DNA of 64,000 nucleotides from Actinoplanes sp. KI2. Its GTDB lineage: Bacteria; Actinomycetota; Actinomycetes; Mycobacteriales; Micromonosporaceae. The stretch is taken from NCBI RefSeq assembly GCF_025630775.1, contig NZ_JAOSZE010000044.1, positions 1 to 64,000 of the forward strand, in the 5' to 3' direction. Shown in pieces: positions 34,638-43,274 of this stretch. Each line of letters opens with the position of its first letter. Positions within the stretch are counted from its first letter, which is position 1. Made by a program: the position numbers and the translations under genes. Below the pieces are notes generated by a model that searched no databases, was not told the DNA's origin, and saw only the letters and a program-made list of their open reading frames with translations.

Positions 34638-35798
34638 ATGTCCGCCGATGTCGTGGTCGTCGGGGCCGGGCCGGCCGGTCTCACTCTCGCCAACCTGTTG
34701 CAGCGCAACGGGATCGCCTGCGTCGTCCTGGAGGCCCGCGACCGCTCCTATGTGGAGCAGCGGCAGCGCGCCGGGGTGCTCGACCACTACGGCGGGCAGA
34801 TCTTCGAGCGAGCCGGGCTCGCCGCGGAGGTGCTCGCGGGCGCGCCGGTCGAGAGGTTCCTCGAGCTCCGGTACGAGGGGAAGCCGCACCTGCTGGACGT
34901 GCCCGCCCTGGCCGGCGGGCGGGCCGGGTGGATCGTCCCGCAACAGATGCTGGTGCGGCGGCTGCTCGGCACGTTCCTGGCCGGCGGCGGCGATCTGCGG
35001 TTCGAGGCGCGGGAGGTGGCGCTGCACGACCTGACCTCCGCGCCGCGGGTGACATACACCGACGCCGCCGGACCGCACGAGATCGAGTGCTCGTACGTGG
35101 CCGGTTGCGACGGCTTCCACGGGGTGAGCCGGCCGAGCATCCCCGAGGACGAGCTGACCACGTACACGTTCGACCACGGCATCGGCTGGTACACGGTGCT
35201 CGCCGACGCGCCGCCGCCCCGCTACCCACTGATGGGAATCGGTGCGAACGGTTTCGCCGCGCAGTTCGCCCGCGGGCCCGGGGCAAGCCGCTTCTACGTG
35301 CAGTACCGGCCGGGCGCCGAGGACCCGCGTGCCTGGCCGGACGACCGGACGTGGGCCGAGCTGCGGGTCCGGCTCGGCGATCCCGGCCTGCCGGGCGGGG
35401 CCATCACCGACCGCGAGATCGTGGAGATGCGCAGCTTCGTGGCCGAGCCCATGGCGTACGGGAAATTGTTCCTGGCCGGCGATGCCGCCCACATCATCAC
35501 GCCGATGGGCGCCAAGGGGATGAACCTGGCGATCGCCGACGCGGACGTGCTGGCCGACGCGCTCACCTCGGCGCTGCGCGGAGACGACGCCGCGCTGCGC
35601 GCCTACTCCGACGTGTGCCTGCGCCGCACCTGGGACTACCAGGACTTCTCCCGCTGGTTCACCGAAATGGTGCACGACATCGACGGCGATCCGTTCCGGC
35701 GGCGGCTGGCCCGGGCGCGGTTCGACCGGTTGTTCACCAACCAGGCCGCGGCGGCCGCCTTCGCCGACATGATGGCCGGCGTGGAACTGGTGTCCTGA
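34638..35798 (+). CDS. pobA: 4-Hydroxybenzoate 3-monooxygenase
   Basis: A class A flavin monooxygenase that turns 4-hydroxybenzoate into protocatechuate for the beta-ketoadipate pathway. At 386 residues it matches the known enzyme length (about 390). It has the FAD motif GAGPAGLTLANLLQRNG, the conserved QRQRAGVLDH near the active site, the DG motif VAGCDGFHGVSR and the second FAD motif GDAAHIITPMGAKGMNLA. TACGGT 8 nt before ATG suggests a leaderless transcript. No protocatechuate genes are close, but the dienelactone-hydrolase-like gene follows. Confidence 0.9.
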   Translation: MSADVVVVGAGPAGLTLANLLQRNGIACVVLEARDRSYVEQRQRAGVLDHYGGQIFERAGLAAEVLAGAPVERFLELRYEGKPHLLDVPALAGGRAGWIVPQQMLVRRLLGTFLAGGGDLRFEAREVALHDLTSAPRVTYTDAAGPHEIECSYVAGCDGFHGVSRPSIPEDELTTYTFDHGIGWYTVLADAPPPRYPLMGIGANGFAAQFARGPGASRFYVQYRPGAEDPRAWPDDRTWAELRVRLGDPGLPGGAITDREIVEMRSFVAEPMAYGKLFLAGDAAHIITPMGAKGMNLAIADADVLADALTSALRGDDAALRAYSDVCLRRTWDYQDFSRWFTEMVHDIDGDPFRRRLARARFDRLFTNQAAAAAFADMMAGVELVS

Positions 35799-35847
35799 CC
35801 CGCGGTTCGGCCGCGTCCGGTCACTCGCGCCACTAGGGTCACTCGGC

Positions 35848-36570
35848 ATGAAGGTACGCGAGGAAGAAGTGAAGGTTTCCGGCCGGATCCGGTCGATCGT
35901 GATCCGGCCGGTGGGCGAGCGGTCGTGGCCCGGGGTGCTGCTCTACACGGACATCTTCCAGCTGACCGAGTCGACGCTGCGCACCGCCCGGCGACTCGCG
36001 GCGGCGGGATTCGTCGTCTGCGTACCGGAAATCTATCCGCACGGTGAGCTGGCCGGCGTCGCCCTGGAGTTCGACGACGCCGGGAAGGCGGCCGGGCTGG
36101 CCGGCGCCGCGGCCACGCCGACCGCGTCGTTCGACGCCGACCGCGGGACCGTTCTCGACTACCTGGCGGCCCGCGACGACGTGACGGCGCTGTTCGTGAC
36201 CGGGTTCTGCATCGGCGGGCATCTGGCCTTCCGGGCGGCCTTCGACCCGCGGGTGGCGGCGACGGTGTGCTTCTACCCGACCGGTTTGCAGAACGGCGGG
36301 CTGGGCGCGGACGTGGCGGACTCGCTCTCCCGGGCCGCCGGGATCCGGGGCCGCCTGATGGTCGTCTTCGGATCGCAGGACCCGCACGTGCCCGCCGACG
36401 CCCGCCTGCAGGTCGTCTCGGCCCTGTACGCCGCGGGCCTCGACGATCTGGAACTGCACATCTACCGGGGCGGCGAACACGCCTTCATGCGCGACATCGG
36501 CGCCCGCCACGACCCGGCCCTGACCGATCTGGCCCTGGCCGAGGCGGTCTCCTTCTTCGGCGGCCGATAG
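35848..36570 (+). CDS. Dienelactone hydrolase family protein
   Basis: A 240-residue alpha/beta-hydrolase of the DLH family. It has a nucleophile elbow GFCIGGH with the Cys nucleophile of true dienelactone hydrolases, an Asp in FGSQDPHVPAD and a His in RGGEHAFM, forming the Cys-Asp-His triad. Together with pobA it hints at aromatic catabolism, although dienelactone hydrolases usually serve chlorocatechol routes. TAGGGT (35834-35839) lies 8 nt before ATG, so it is probably leaderless. Confidence 0.85.
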   Translation: MKVREEEVKVSGRIRSIVIRPVGERSWPGVLLYTDIFQLTESTLRTARRLAAAGFVVCVPEIYPHGELAGVALEFDDAGKAAGLAGAAATPTASFDADRGTVLDYLAARDDVTALFVTGFCIGGHLAFRAAFDPRVAATVCFYPTGLQNGGLGADVADSLSRAAGIRGRLMVVFGSQDPHVPADARLQVVSALYAAGLDDLELHIYRGGEHAFMRDIGARHDPALTDLALAEAVSFFGGR

Positions 36571-36619
36571 GCGCTTCCCGGCCGGCCCGCGGCGATACCC
36601 CGGACGGGTCAGCTTGTTC

Positions 36620-36651
36620 CCCCGGGCGGTACAGGGCTGTACCGCCCGGGG
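36620..36651. promoter_or_regulatory. Perfect 15-bp inverted repeat before the XRE regulator remnant
   Basis: The arm CCCCGGGCGGTACAG (36620-36634) and its exact complement (36637-36651) are separated by two bases, ending 13 nt before the -10-like TAGCGT (36664-36669) of the XRE gene. It overlaps the likely -35, which favours an operator; it could equally be the terminator of the hydrolase gene ending at 36570. Confidence 0.6.
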
Positions 36652-36675
36652 CGTCGGCGAAATTAGCGTCGGGGC

Positions 36676-37052
36676 ATGACGGTCGGAGAGCGGATCAGGG
36701 CGCGGCGCCTGCTGCGCGGCTGGAGCATGCGGTACGCGGCGAGCCGGGCCGGCGTCTCCCACGCCACCTGGAGCCGGATCGAGCGCGGGCGGTCGCCGTC
36801 GCGGAGCACACCAACCCGGCCACCATCGCGGCCGGCTGCCGGCAGGTCTTCTATTACGCCGACACCGCGCGGGCGCTCGCCCAACTGCGCGGGCGGGATC
36901 GGGAGGCGATCCGGTTCCTGCTCACCGCCGAGCGGATCGCGCCGCAACACCTTCATGCGTCGCCGCTCGCCCAGGAAACGACCCGATCGCTCCTGGACCG
37001 GTCGGGCGGCACCCAGTTGCGCGGCCTCTGCGAGCGCCTGGGCGTCGCCTGA
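36676..37052 (+). pseudogene. XRE-type transcriptional regulator, internally deleted
   Basis: The first 40 residues form an XRE HTH (GERIRARRLLRGWSMRYAASRAGVSHATWSRIERG). After a GC-rich stretch near 36795 homology jumps to the C-terminal end of the same kind of regulator (ARALAQLRGRDREAIRFLLTAERIAPQHLHASPLAQET, LRGLCERLGV) in another frame. Intact members have about 250-400 residues, so the middle is lost together with a frameshift. The start has a leaderless-type TAGCGT box 6 nt upstream. Confidence 0.7.
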
Positions 37053-37055
37053 AGC

Positions 37056-37176
37056 TCAGCGGCGGACCGATCGCCGGGTTCAGCGCCGGACCGATCGCCG
37101 GGTTCAGCGCCGGATGTCGCCGGGCCGCTCGCCTCCAGCACCATCGGCAGGTTCAGCGGCGGACCGATCGCCGGGC
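37056..37176. repeat. 24-bp repeats copying the end of the propeller-like gene
   Basis: Units at 37056-37079, 37080-37103 and 37104-37124 (partial) copy the 37153-37176 segment, which encodes the last eight codons (ARRSVRR plus stop) of the gene at 37153. The copies lie outside the gene, downstream of its stop. Confidence 0.85.
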
Positions 37177-38250
37177 TAGCAGGATGCCGAGCAGCGCGGC
37201 CAGACCCAGCAGCAGCACGCCACCGGTGATCAGCAGACCGGCCGGAGTCCCGGCGCGCCGGACGGCGGATTTCGCCGCCTGGGCGACCCCCGGGCCGCCG
37301 GCCGGCGCGGCGGCCGTGCCGGTGGTGACCGCCGAGCTGGTGGCCGGCGCGGCGGCCGGGCTCGTGGTCACCGCCGGCCGCGGCGGCAGGGCGTAGCGCA
37401 GGATGTCGGCCTTCGTCCCGGCCGGCTGCCGGGACGTCTCGGAGACGGTCACCAGCGCCGTCCCGTCCGGCGTGTAGGCGACCGACTCGCCCTGCGGCTC
37501 GTCCGGCATCGGGATCTGCCGCGGCTCGCCGTGCGTGATCGCGCCCACGACGTCCCCGCGCGTCACTGGGAACTCGAACGCGTCCGCGTAGGTCCGCAGC
37601 ACCACGTGCCCGCCGTCGGGGCTGACCGCGCCGCCGGTGATGAGCAGCCGCCCGGCGATCGAGAACGGGTTGTCGGTCGCCGTGATCGGCAGCGCGACCT
37701 CACCCACCTTGCGCATCGGCGTCGTCGCCTTGGCGGCCAGGTCTCCGGCCGGCTCGTAGATCCCCGCGGTGCCTATCGTCTTGGTCACCACGATCGGTGT
37801 GCCGTCGCCGTCGAACAGCAGCGCCTCGGCGTCGTGCGGCCCGTCCGGATACGCCAGCCGGTAGAGCCTGGGGTGGCTCGATCCCGGCGGCAGCCGCCAC
37901 AGCCCGATCGTCGGCCGGTTCCGGTTGTTGTCCCCGATGTCGGCGACCCACAGTGTCCCGCCCGGCGCGAGTCCCATGTCCTCGGTGTCCCGGGGCCGCG
38001 ACGGATACGACACCGTACGCGTGACCGCGCACCGCCCGTTCAGGTAGAAGATCTTCCGCGCGGCCGGATCGTCCGACCCGTCGTTGACCACCACGAACCC
38101 GCCGGAAGTCGCCACCATCCCGGACAGCTCGGTCAGGTGTTTGCCGCCGATCCGGCACACCCGCTGCGAAGCGAGCGCCACACCCGGCGCGACCAGCAGA
38201 CCGACCCCGATCATCAGTGCGACCAGCGCCGCCCCCACCCGCAGTCTCAT
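37153..38250 (-). CDS. Exported, C-terminally anchored propeller-like protein
   Basis: A 365-residue protein with a signal peptide (LVALMIGVGLLVAPGVALA), a large extracytoplasmic domain with beta-propeller-like blades (LSGMVATSGGFVVVNDGSDD, DTEDMGLAPGGTLWVADIGDNNRNR, EALLFDGDGTPIVV, AVSPDGGHVVLRTYADAFEF, GESVAYTPDGTALVTVSE), an Ala/Pro/Thr stalk and a C-terminal membrane helix with a basic end. The DIGDNNxxR element recurs in actinobacterial exported propellers. No catalytic residues can be named. Its 3' end is amplified downstream. Confidence 0.75.
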   Translation of the reverse strand: MRLRVGAALVALMIGVGLLVAPGVALASQRVCRIGGKHLTELSGMVATSGGFVVVNDGSDDPAARKIFYLNGRCAVTRTVSYPSRPRDTEDMGLAPGGTLWVADIGDNNRNRPTIGLWRLPPGSSHPRLYRLAYPDGPHDAEALLFDGDGTPIVVTKTIGTAGIYEPAGDLAAKATTPMRKVGEVALPITATDNPFSIAGRLLITGGAVSPDGGHVVLRTYADAFEFPVTRGDVVGAITHGEPRQIPMPDEPQGESVAYTPDGTALVTVSETSRQPAGTKADILRYALPPRPAVTTSPAAAPATSSAVTTGTAAAPAGGPGVAQAAKSAVRRAGTPAGLLITGGVLLLGLAALLGILLARRSVRR

Positions 38251-38300
38251 CGCCTTGCATTCCAGCAGACGATCGCCGGTGGCGGCGGCGCCACCCGGTG

Positions 38301-38861
38301 TCAGACTGCCGACGGACGCGAGCGCAGCACCAGGACCAGCTGCATCGCGCCCAGCAGGAGCAGCCAGATGCCGGTCAGCACGACGATCGTGGTGAGCGAC
38401 GGGCCCGGCCAGATGAGCACGATCAGCCCGCCCAGCACGGACAGCCCACCGAGCAGGGCGAGGAGCCAGCGGGCCGGGCCGCCGCGGAAGTCGGCGAAGG
38501 CCTCGATCAGGGCGATGACGCCGCCGACCAGCCAGCTGATGCCGATGATGGTCGCGATGACCAGCAGCGACACCACGACGTCGCGCAGGCAGACGATGCC
38601 GCCGATGATGAACAGCAGGCCGATCACCCCGCGTAGCGCCCGGTGCAGGCCGTCGGCGCCGCGCGCGGTGATCGCGTTGACCAGGTAGACGATGCCGTGG
38701 AAGAGCAGCCACAGCCCGAACAGGACGGCGCCGACGTGCAGGGTCTCGTCGGGCCAGACGAGGAACAGGATGCCGAAGACCAGCGAGACGACGGCCCCGG
38801 ACAGGGCGAGCCACCAGAGGAACTTTTCCGTACGACGGTCGGTCGAGAGCGTGTCGGTCAT
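38301..38861 (-). CDS. HdeD-family (DUF308) membrane protein
   Basis: A 186-residue membrane protein with six short hydrophobic helices, matching the HdeD/DUF308 repeat architecture (GVIGLLFIIGGIVCL, LLALLGGLSVLGGLIVLIWP). In Escherichia coli HdeD belongs to an acid-resistance cluster; the actinobacterial role is unknown. GGAGGGAG lies 6 nt before ATG 38861. A 17-bp imperfect palindrome lies between it and the upstream FMN reductase. Confidence 0.85.
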   Translation of the reverse strand: MTDTLSTDRRTEKFLWWLALSGAVVSLVFGILFLVWPDETLHVGAVLFGLWLLFHGIVYLVNAITARGADGLHRALRGVIGLLFIIGGIVCLRDVVVSLLVIATIIGISWLVGGVIALIEAFADFRGGPARWLLALLGGLSVLGGLIVLIWPGPSLTTIVVLTGIWLLLLGAMQLVLVLRSRPSAV

Positions 38862-38878
38862 CGATACTCCCTCCACGA

Positions 38879-38895
38879 AAAGTAAGATTCACTTT
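38879..38895. promoter_or_regulatory. AAAGT-N7-ACTTT operator-like palindrome
   Basis: AAAGTAAGATTCACTTT has 5-bp outer arms and stands out as an A/T-rich island in GC-rich sequence. It lies 18 nt upstream of hdeD's start codon and touches the end of the FMN reductase gene. Spacing suits a TetR- or MarR-type repressor; none is adjacent. Confidence 0.35.
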
Positions 38896-39550
38896 ACTCT
38901 CCGGGGCGCTCCCCGGGGCGCCAGATTTCGGCCCGCCAGCTGCGCAAAGGTGAGGCGTCGTTGCGCTGGACCACCGGGTAGAGGCTGGACACCGCCTGCC
39001 AGGACGGCTGCGCCTTCGGGCGCGGGGCGGCCAGTGCCCGGACCAGGGTTTGCACCAGGTCGAGCAGCGCCTGGTGCAGCTGCGGGTCGGCGACCGTGCC
39101 GGCGTCGTCCATCGCGGACTGGGTGAGCGGGATGCGCACGCACGCCGGGTGCAGCACCTTCGCCCCGGCATGAGCGAGCACGGTCTCCAGCGCCGTGCAG
39201 GCGCCCTCGTCCTGGCCGGGCACCGCGACCGACAGCCATGCGGCCGGCTTGCCGGTCAGGTCGCCGCCGTCGACCAGCCAGTCGAGCAGGTTCTTCAGGC
39301 TGCCGGGCATCGAGCCGGCGAACTCGGGCGTGCTGAACAGCACCGCGTCCGCCGCCGACACCTGCAGGCGCAGGAACGACACCGCGTCCGGCGGGGTGTA
39401 CTCGCCGGGGACGAACGCCGGCAGGTCGCGCAGCCCGTCGTAGAGCGACGCGCTGATCTCGGCGGGCGCGTGCCGGGCGGCCGTGCGCAGGGCAGCGGTG
39501 TGCAGGGAGTCCGGCCGGGTGTTGCCCGAGATCAGCAGGATGCGGGTCAT
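38894..39550 (-). CDS. NADPH-dependent FMN reductase
   Basis: A 218-residue flavoprotein of the NAD(P)H:FMN/quinone reductase family. It has SGNTRPDSLHTAALRTAA at the start for FMN phosphate, FSTPEFAGSMPGSLKNLLDWL (flavin loop and dimer helix) and GKPAAWLSVAV. It gives two-electron reduction of flavin, quinones or chromate in the cytosol. The last 20 residues (LRSWRAEIWRPGERPGE) are an extension beyond the usual core. It lies 32 nt upstream of hdeD on the same strand. Confidence 0.88.
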   Translation of the reverse strand: MTRILLISGNTRPDSLHTAALRTAARHAPAEISASLYDGLRDLPAFVPGEYTPPDAVSFLRLQVSAADAVLFSTPEFAGSMPGSLKNLLDWLVDGGDLTGKPAAWLSVAVPGQDEGACTALETVLAHAGAKVLHPACVRIPLTQSAMDDAGTVADPQLHQALLDLVQTLVRALAAPRPKAQPSWQAVSSLYPVVQRNDASPLRSWRAEIWRPGERPGE

Positions 39551-39693
39551 GCCGGGGACGATACGTGCCGACGATGACCGGCAGGTGTCGCAGCGAGCGG
39601 CCGGGCGACGGTTCGCGGTCGGGTGACCCGAGTCACACGGGACCGGTCGTCTGCGGCACGATGGTGCGGACGACTACCGGAGGGGAGTGAGAC

Positions 39694-40809
39694 ATGACCG
39701 CCGTACGGCTGTTGGTCGGCACGCGCAAGGGAGCGTTCACCCTGACCGCGGACGGCACGCGCAAGGACTGGGAGGTGAGCGGTCCGCACTTCGGCGGGTG
39801 GGAGATCTACCACGTCAACGGCTCGGCGGCCGATCCCGATCGGTTGTGGGCGTCGCAGACGTCGGGGTGGTTCGGTCAGATCATTCAGCGGTCGGACGAC
39901 GGTGGGCGCAGCTGGCAACCGGTCGGCAACGACTTCGCCTACGCCGGTGAGGTGGGCGAGCACCTCTGGTACGACGGCACGCCGCGCCCGTGGGAGTTCA
40001 AGCGCATCTGGCACATCGAGCCCTCCCGGACCGACCCGGACGTGGTCTACGCCGGCGCCGAGGACGCCGCCCTGTACCGCTCGGCCGACGCCGGCGCGAC
40101 CTGGACGGAGCTGACCGCCCTGCGCACCCACGAGTCCGGCCCGCGCTGGCAGCCGGGCGCCGGGGGCCTGTGCCTGCACACGATCATTCTCGACCCGGTG
40201 AACCCCGACCGGATCTTCGTGGCGATCTCCGCGGCCGGCGCGTTCCGCACCGACGACGGCGGCCGGACCTGGCAGCCGATCAACCGTGGCCTGCGCTCCG
40301 AGCAGATCCCCGACGAGGACGCCGAGGTCGGCCACTGCGTGCACCGCCTGGCCATGCACCCGTCCCGGCCGGACGTGCTCTACATGCAGAAGCACTGGGA
40401 CGTGATGCGGTCGGACAACGCCGGCGACCAGTGGCACGAGATCAGCGGCGACCTGCCGACCGACTTCGGCTTCCCGATCGCGGTGCACGCCCACGAGCCC
40501 GAGACCGTCTACGTCGTTCCGATCAAGAGCGATTCCGAGCACTACGTGCCGGACGCCCGTCTGCGCGTCTACCGCAGCCGTACCGGCGGGAACGAGTGGG
40601 AGCCGCTCACGAACGGCCTTCCGCAGGAGAACTGCTACGTCAACGTCCTCCGGGACGCGATGGCCGTCGACGCCCTGGACGAGTGCGGCATCTATTTCGG
40701 CACGTCCGGCGGCCAGATCTACGGCTCCTCGGACAGCGGCGACTCCTGGCAGCCGATCGTGCGCGACCTGCCGCCCGTCCTCTCGGTCGAGGCACAGGTG
40801 CTGCCATGA
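39694..40809 (+). CDS. BNR/Asp-box beta-propeller protein
   Basis: A 371-residue protein without signal peptide, predicted to be a propeller with Asp boxes: SDDGGRSWQ, SADAGATWT, TDDGGRTWQ, SDNAGDQWH and SSDSGDSWQ. Such propellers are often auto-labelled as glycosyl hydrolases or sialidases, but the catalytic arginine triad of sialidases is not evident, so an enzymatic role is doubtful. A GGAGGGGAG sequence precedes the ATG. Its stop overlaps the ATG of the MoaD-like gene (ATGA), so the two products are made together. Confidence 0.8.
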   Translation: MTAVRLLVGTRKGAFTLTADGTRKDWEVSGPHFGGWEIYHVNGSAADPDRLWASQTSGWFGQIIQRSDDGGRSWQPVGNDFAYAGEVGEHLWYDGTPRPWEFKRIWHIEPSRTDPDVVYAGAEDAALYRSADAGATWTELTALRTHESGPRWQPGAGGLCLHTIILDPVNPDRIFVAISAAGAFRTDDGGRTWQPINRGLRSEQIPDEDAEVGHCVHRLAMHPSRPDVLYMQKHWDVMRSDNAGDQWHEISGDLPTDFGFPIAVHAHEPETVYVVPIKSDSEHYVPDARLRVYRSRTGGNEWEPLTNGLPQENCYVNVLRDAMAVDALDECGIYFGTSGGQIYGSSDSGDSWQPIVRDLPPVLSVEAQVLP

Positions 40810-41102
40810 TCCGGGTGGTGCTGCCGCCGCATCTGCGCACGCTCGCGCACGTCAGCGGCGAGGTGACCGTGTCGGTCGCCGGCGACGTGACGCAGCGGCA
40901 CGTCCTGGACGCCGTCGAGGAGCGCTTCCCGATGCTGCGCGGCACCATGCGCGATCGAACCACCGGCAAACGACGCCCGCTGGTGCGCTTCTTCGCCTGC
41001 TCCGAGGACCTGTCGAACGAGTCGCCGGACGCGCCGCTCCCGGACGAGGTCGCGGCCGGCAAGGAGCCGTTCCTGGTGGTCGGCGCCATGGCCGGCGGCT
41101 GA
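40806..41102 (+). CDS. MoaD/ThiS-like ubiquitin-fold protein
   Basis: A 98-residue beta-grasp protein ending in Ala-Gly-Gly, the same type of C-terminus that is adenylated and thiocarboxylated in MoaD and ThiS. The core reads VVLPPHLRTLAHV, VLDAVEERFPMLRGTM and VRFFACSEDL. Neither a MoeB/ThiF-type activating enzyme nor molybdopterin or thiamine genes are nearby. Translational overlap with the propeller gene suggests a specific partner. The function of this pairing is unknown to me. Confidence 0.8.
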   Translation: MIRVVLPPHLRTLAHVSGEVTVSVAGDVTQRHVLDAVEERFPMLRGTMRDRTTGKRRPLVRFFACSEDLSNESPDAPLPDEVAAGKEPFLVVGAMAGG

Positions 41103-41253
41103 CCGGCACCCTGTTCCGGAGCGCCGGATCACCCGCCACATCCGTCGCGTTGTCCCCGCCGCTCCCGGCGACCCGGATGGGTCCGGCGGAAACCCTTTCC
41201 GAGCGCGTACGCCTGCCGATAGGGGCCAGGTGAACCGCTGGAGAGGAGATCAC

Positions 41254-42675
41254 GTGCTGCCCACCCACCGCCCCGCGAACGCCGCGGGGGAGGACGGCTT
41301 CACGCTGGTCGAGGTCATCGTCTCCATTGGGATCATCAGCGTGGTGATGCTGGGCATGACCTCCTTCTTCACCGTCTCGCTGCGGGTCAACCATCAGCAG
41401 GGCGACCGCCAGGTGGCCGTGCAGGTGGCCGACGGCGCGATGGAGAAGGTGCGCGCGGTGCAGGTGAGCGCGTTGCTGACCGGTCGCGACGCGCAGAGCA
41501 CGGCCGACCAGTTGACGGCGGCGCGGGACCAGACCGGCGCGAGCTACGTGCCGAACATCGACACGGTGCTGCTGGGCGGCACCATCCCGGTCGGTGCGGC
41601 CGTCACCGGGATCACCGCGCCGCTGCCGACCACGCCGGTGCCGGTGTCGGTCGCCGGGAACACCTACAACCAGTCCTGGTTCCTCGAGAACTGCTATCGG
41701 CCGTCGGACGATCCGCGATACTCCGCCGTCAAGCCGATGACGTGCAACAAGGCGCCGAGCGTGAACCCCGCCGCGCCGGACACCCCGTACTATCACGTCG
41801 TCGTGGCGGTCACCTGGAAGGACCGCATCTGCGGCAGCAGCGGCCTCTGCTCGTACTTCCTGGAGACGCTGGTCGGCACGAAGAGCGACGAACCGGTCTT
41901 CAACACCGCGACCCCGCAGATCAGCCCGCCCGGCGACATGCTCAGCGACGTGGGCACGGCGGTGTCGTACACGTTCCGGGCGACCGGCGGCGCCGGCGGG
42001 AACAGTTGGACGTTCACCGGGCTGCCCAGCGGGCTCGGCCCCGCCACGTCGACGACCGGGGTGATCACCGGCACGCCGAAAACCGCCGGGTCGTACACGG
42101 TCTCGGTGGTCGTCGTCGACAAGAACGGGGTCAAGGACTCGATCATCCTCACCTGGACCGTCTACCCGGCGCTGACCTTCGCGAACCCGGGCCCGATCAG
42201 CACACCCGGCGGCGTCGCGTACACCAGGACGTTCACCGCCGGCTTCGGCACCCAGTCGTACCAGTGGACGGCGACCCTGCCCGCGGGTTTGAAGATCGAC
42301 AAGGACACCGGCACGGTGTCGGGGACGCCGACGGCGGCGGGGGCCTTCCCGGCGACGGTGACGGTCACCGACTCGGCCTCGGCGACCGTGTCGCAGACGT
42401 TCACCTGGACGGTACCGGCGCTGGCGGTCACCAAGCCCGCGAACCAGGTCTCGGTGTCGGATACCCCGATCACCCCGGTCCAGTTGGCCGCGACCGGTGG
42501 CATCCAGCCGTACACCTGGGCGGCGACCGGTCTCCCGGACGGCCTGGTGCTGGATGCCGTCACCGGCGCGATCAGCGGCACCCCCACCACCAAGGCCCTC
42601 TACGTGGTGACGTTCACCGTGACCGACGCGTCGGGCGCCACCGCGACCGGCACCGCCACCTGGAACGTGCAGTGA
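41254..42675 (+). CDS. PilV-like prepilin with putative Ig-like repeats
   Basis: A 473-residue protein with a type IV prepilin leader: a 16-residue basic/polar leader ending in Gly, then FTLVEVIVSIGIISVVMLGM, with Glu at position 5 after the cleavage site. The first 200 residues form a pilin-like domain with two Cys-rich motifs (ENCYRPSDD, DRICGSSGLC). Three He_PIG/Ig-like repeats follow, each with GLPSGL or GLPDGL and a GTP motif (ITGTPKTAG, VSGTPTAAG, ISGTPTTKA). GTG 41254 is preceded by GGAGAGGAG. First of a three-gene overlapping operon. Confidence 0.85.
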   Translation: MLPTHRPANAAGEDGFTLVEVIVSIGIISVVMLGMTSFFTVSLRVNHQQGDRQVAVQVADGAMEKVRAVQVSALLTGRDAQSTADQLTAARDQTGASYVPNIDTVLLGGTIPVGAAVTGITAPLPTTPVPVSVAGNTYNQSWFLENCYRPSDDPRYSAVKPMTCNKAPSVNPAAPDTPYYHVVVAVTWKDRICGSSGLCSYFLETLVGTKSDEPVFNTATPQISPPGDMLSDVGTAVSYTFRATGGAGGNSWTFTGLPSGLGPATSTTGVITGTPKTAGSYTVSVVVVDKNGVKDSIILTWTVYPALTFANPGPISTPGGVAYTRTFTAGFGTQSYQWTATLPAGLKIDKDTGTVSGTPTAAGAFPATVTVTDSASATVSQTFTWTVPALAVTKPANQVSVSDTPITPVQLAATGGIQPYTWAATGLPDGLVLDAVTGAISGTPTTKALYVVTFTVTDASGATATGTATWNVQ

Positions 42676-43274
42676 TGCGGCCGCCCCGCGACGACGCGGG
42701 TGTCTCGCTGGTCGAGCTGCTCGTGGCGATGTCGCTGATGGCGATGGTCGGCGCGATGTTCACCACGGGCATCGTGCAGATCCGCCGATCGATCAACAAG
42801 GCGGACAGCACCTACGAGTCGCAGAATCAGATCAACTCCGCGTTCCTGCGCTTGGACCGGGAGGTCCGCTATGCGACCGGGGTGAGCACCCCGGCCCAGG
42901 TCAGCGGCGACTCGTACGTCGAGTACTCGGTCACCGTCAATGGCGTCGACACCTGTGTCGAACTGCGCCTCAAGACCGCGACCCGGGAGCTCCAGCGCCG
43001 GCAGTGGGTGCACGGCGCAACGCCGCTGCAGCCGACCGGGTGGACCACGCTGGCCTCCGGCGTCACCGCGACCACGCCGTTCGCCACGACGATCGCCGAC
43101 AAGGCGACCCTGACCGGGCTTCGTTTCCAGACGCTGACTCTCAACGTCACGTCCACCACCGGTGCCGGCGCCCAGGGCTCCGCCCGCGAGACGAATGTGT
43201 CGTTCACCGCGCTCAACACCAGCGTCGCCGACAGCTCGAAGGTGTGTATCGAAGGCAGGAGCGTGTCGTCATGA
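42675..43274 (+). CDS. PilW/PulJ-like prepilin
   Basis: A 199-residue pilin-like protein. The leader ends in Gly, and the mature start is VSLVELLVAMSLMAMVGAMF with the conserved Glu at position 5; a pilin helix follows. The rest is a beta domain with one Cys pair (VDTCVEL, SKVCIEG), probably a disulfide. It starts at TGATG over the first gene's stop and ends overlapping the third gene (ATGA). It matches the PilW/GspJ position of a minor pilin complex. Confidence 0.8.
   Translation: MRPPRDDAGVSLVELLVAMSLMAMVGAMFTTGIVQIRRSINKADSTYESQNQINSAFLRLDREVRYATGVSTPAQVSGDSYVEYSVTVNGVDTCVELRLKTATRELQRRQWVHGATPLQPTGWTTLASGVTATTPFATTIADKATLTGLRFQTLTLNVTSTTGAGAQGSARETNVSFTALNTSVADSSKVCIEGRSVSS

Noticed and set aside
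39694..40809. BNR protein as a secreted sialidase
   Set aside because: No signal peptide and no arginine triad; Asp boxes alone do not show glycosidase activity.
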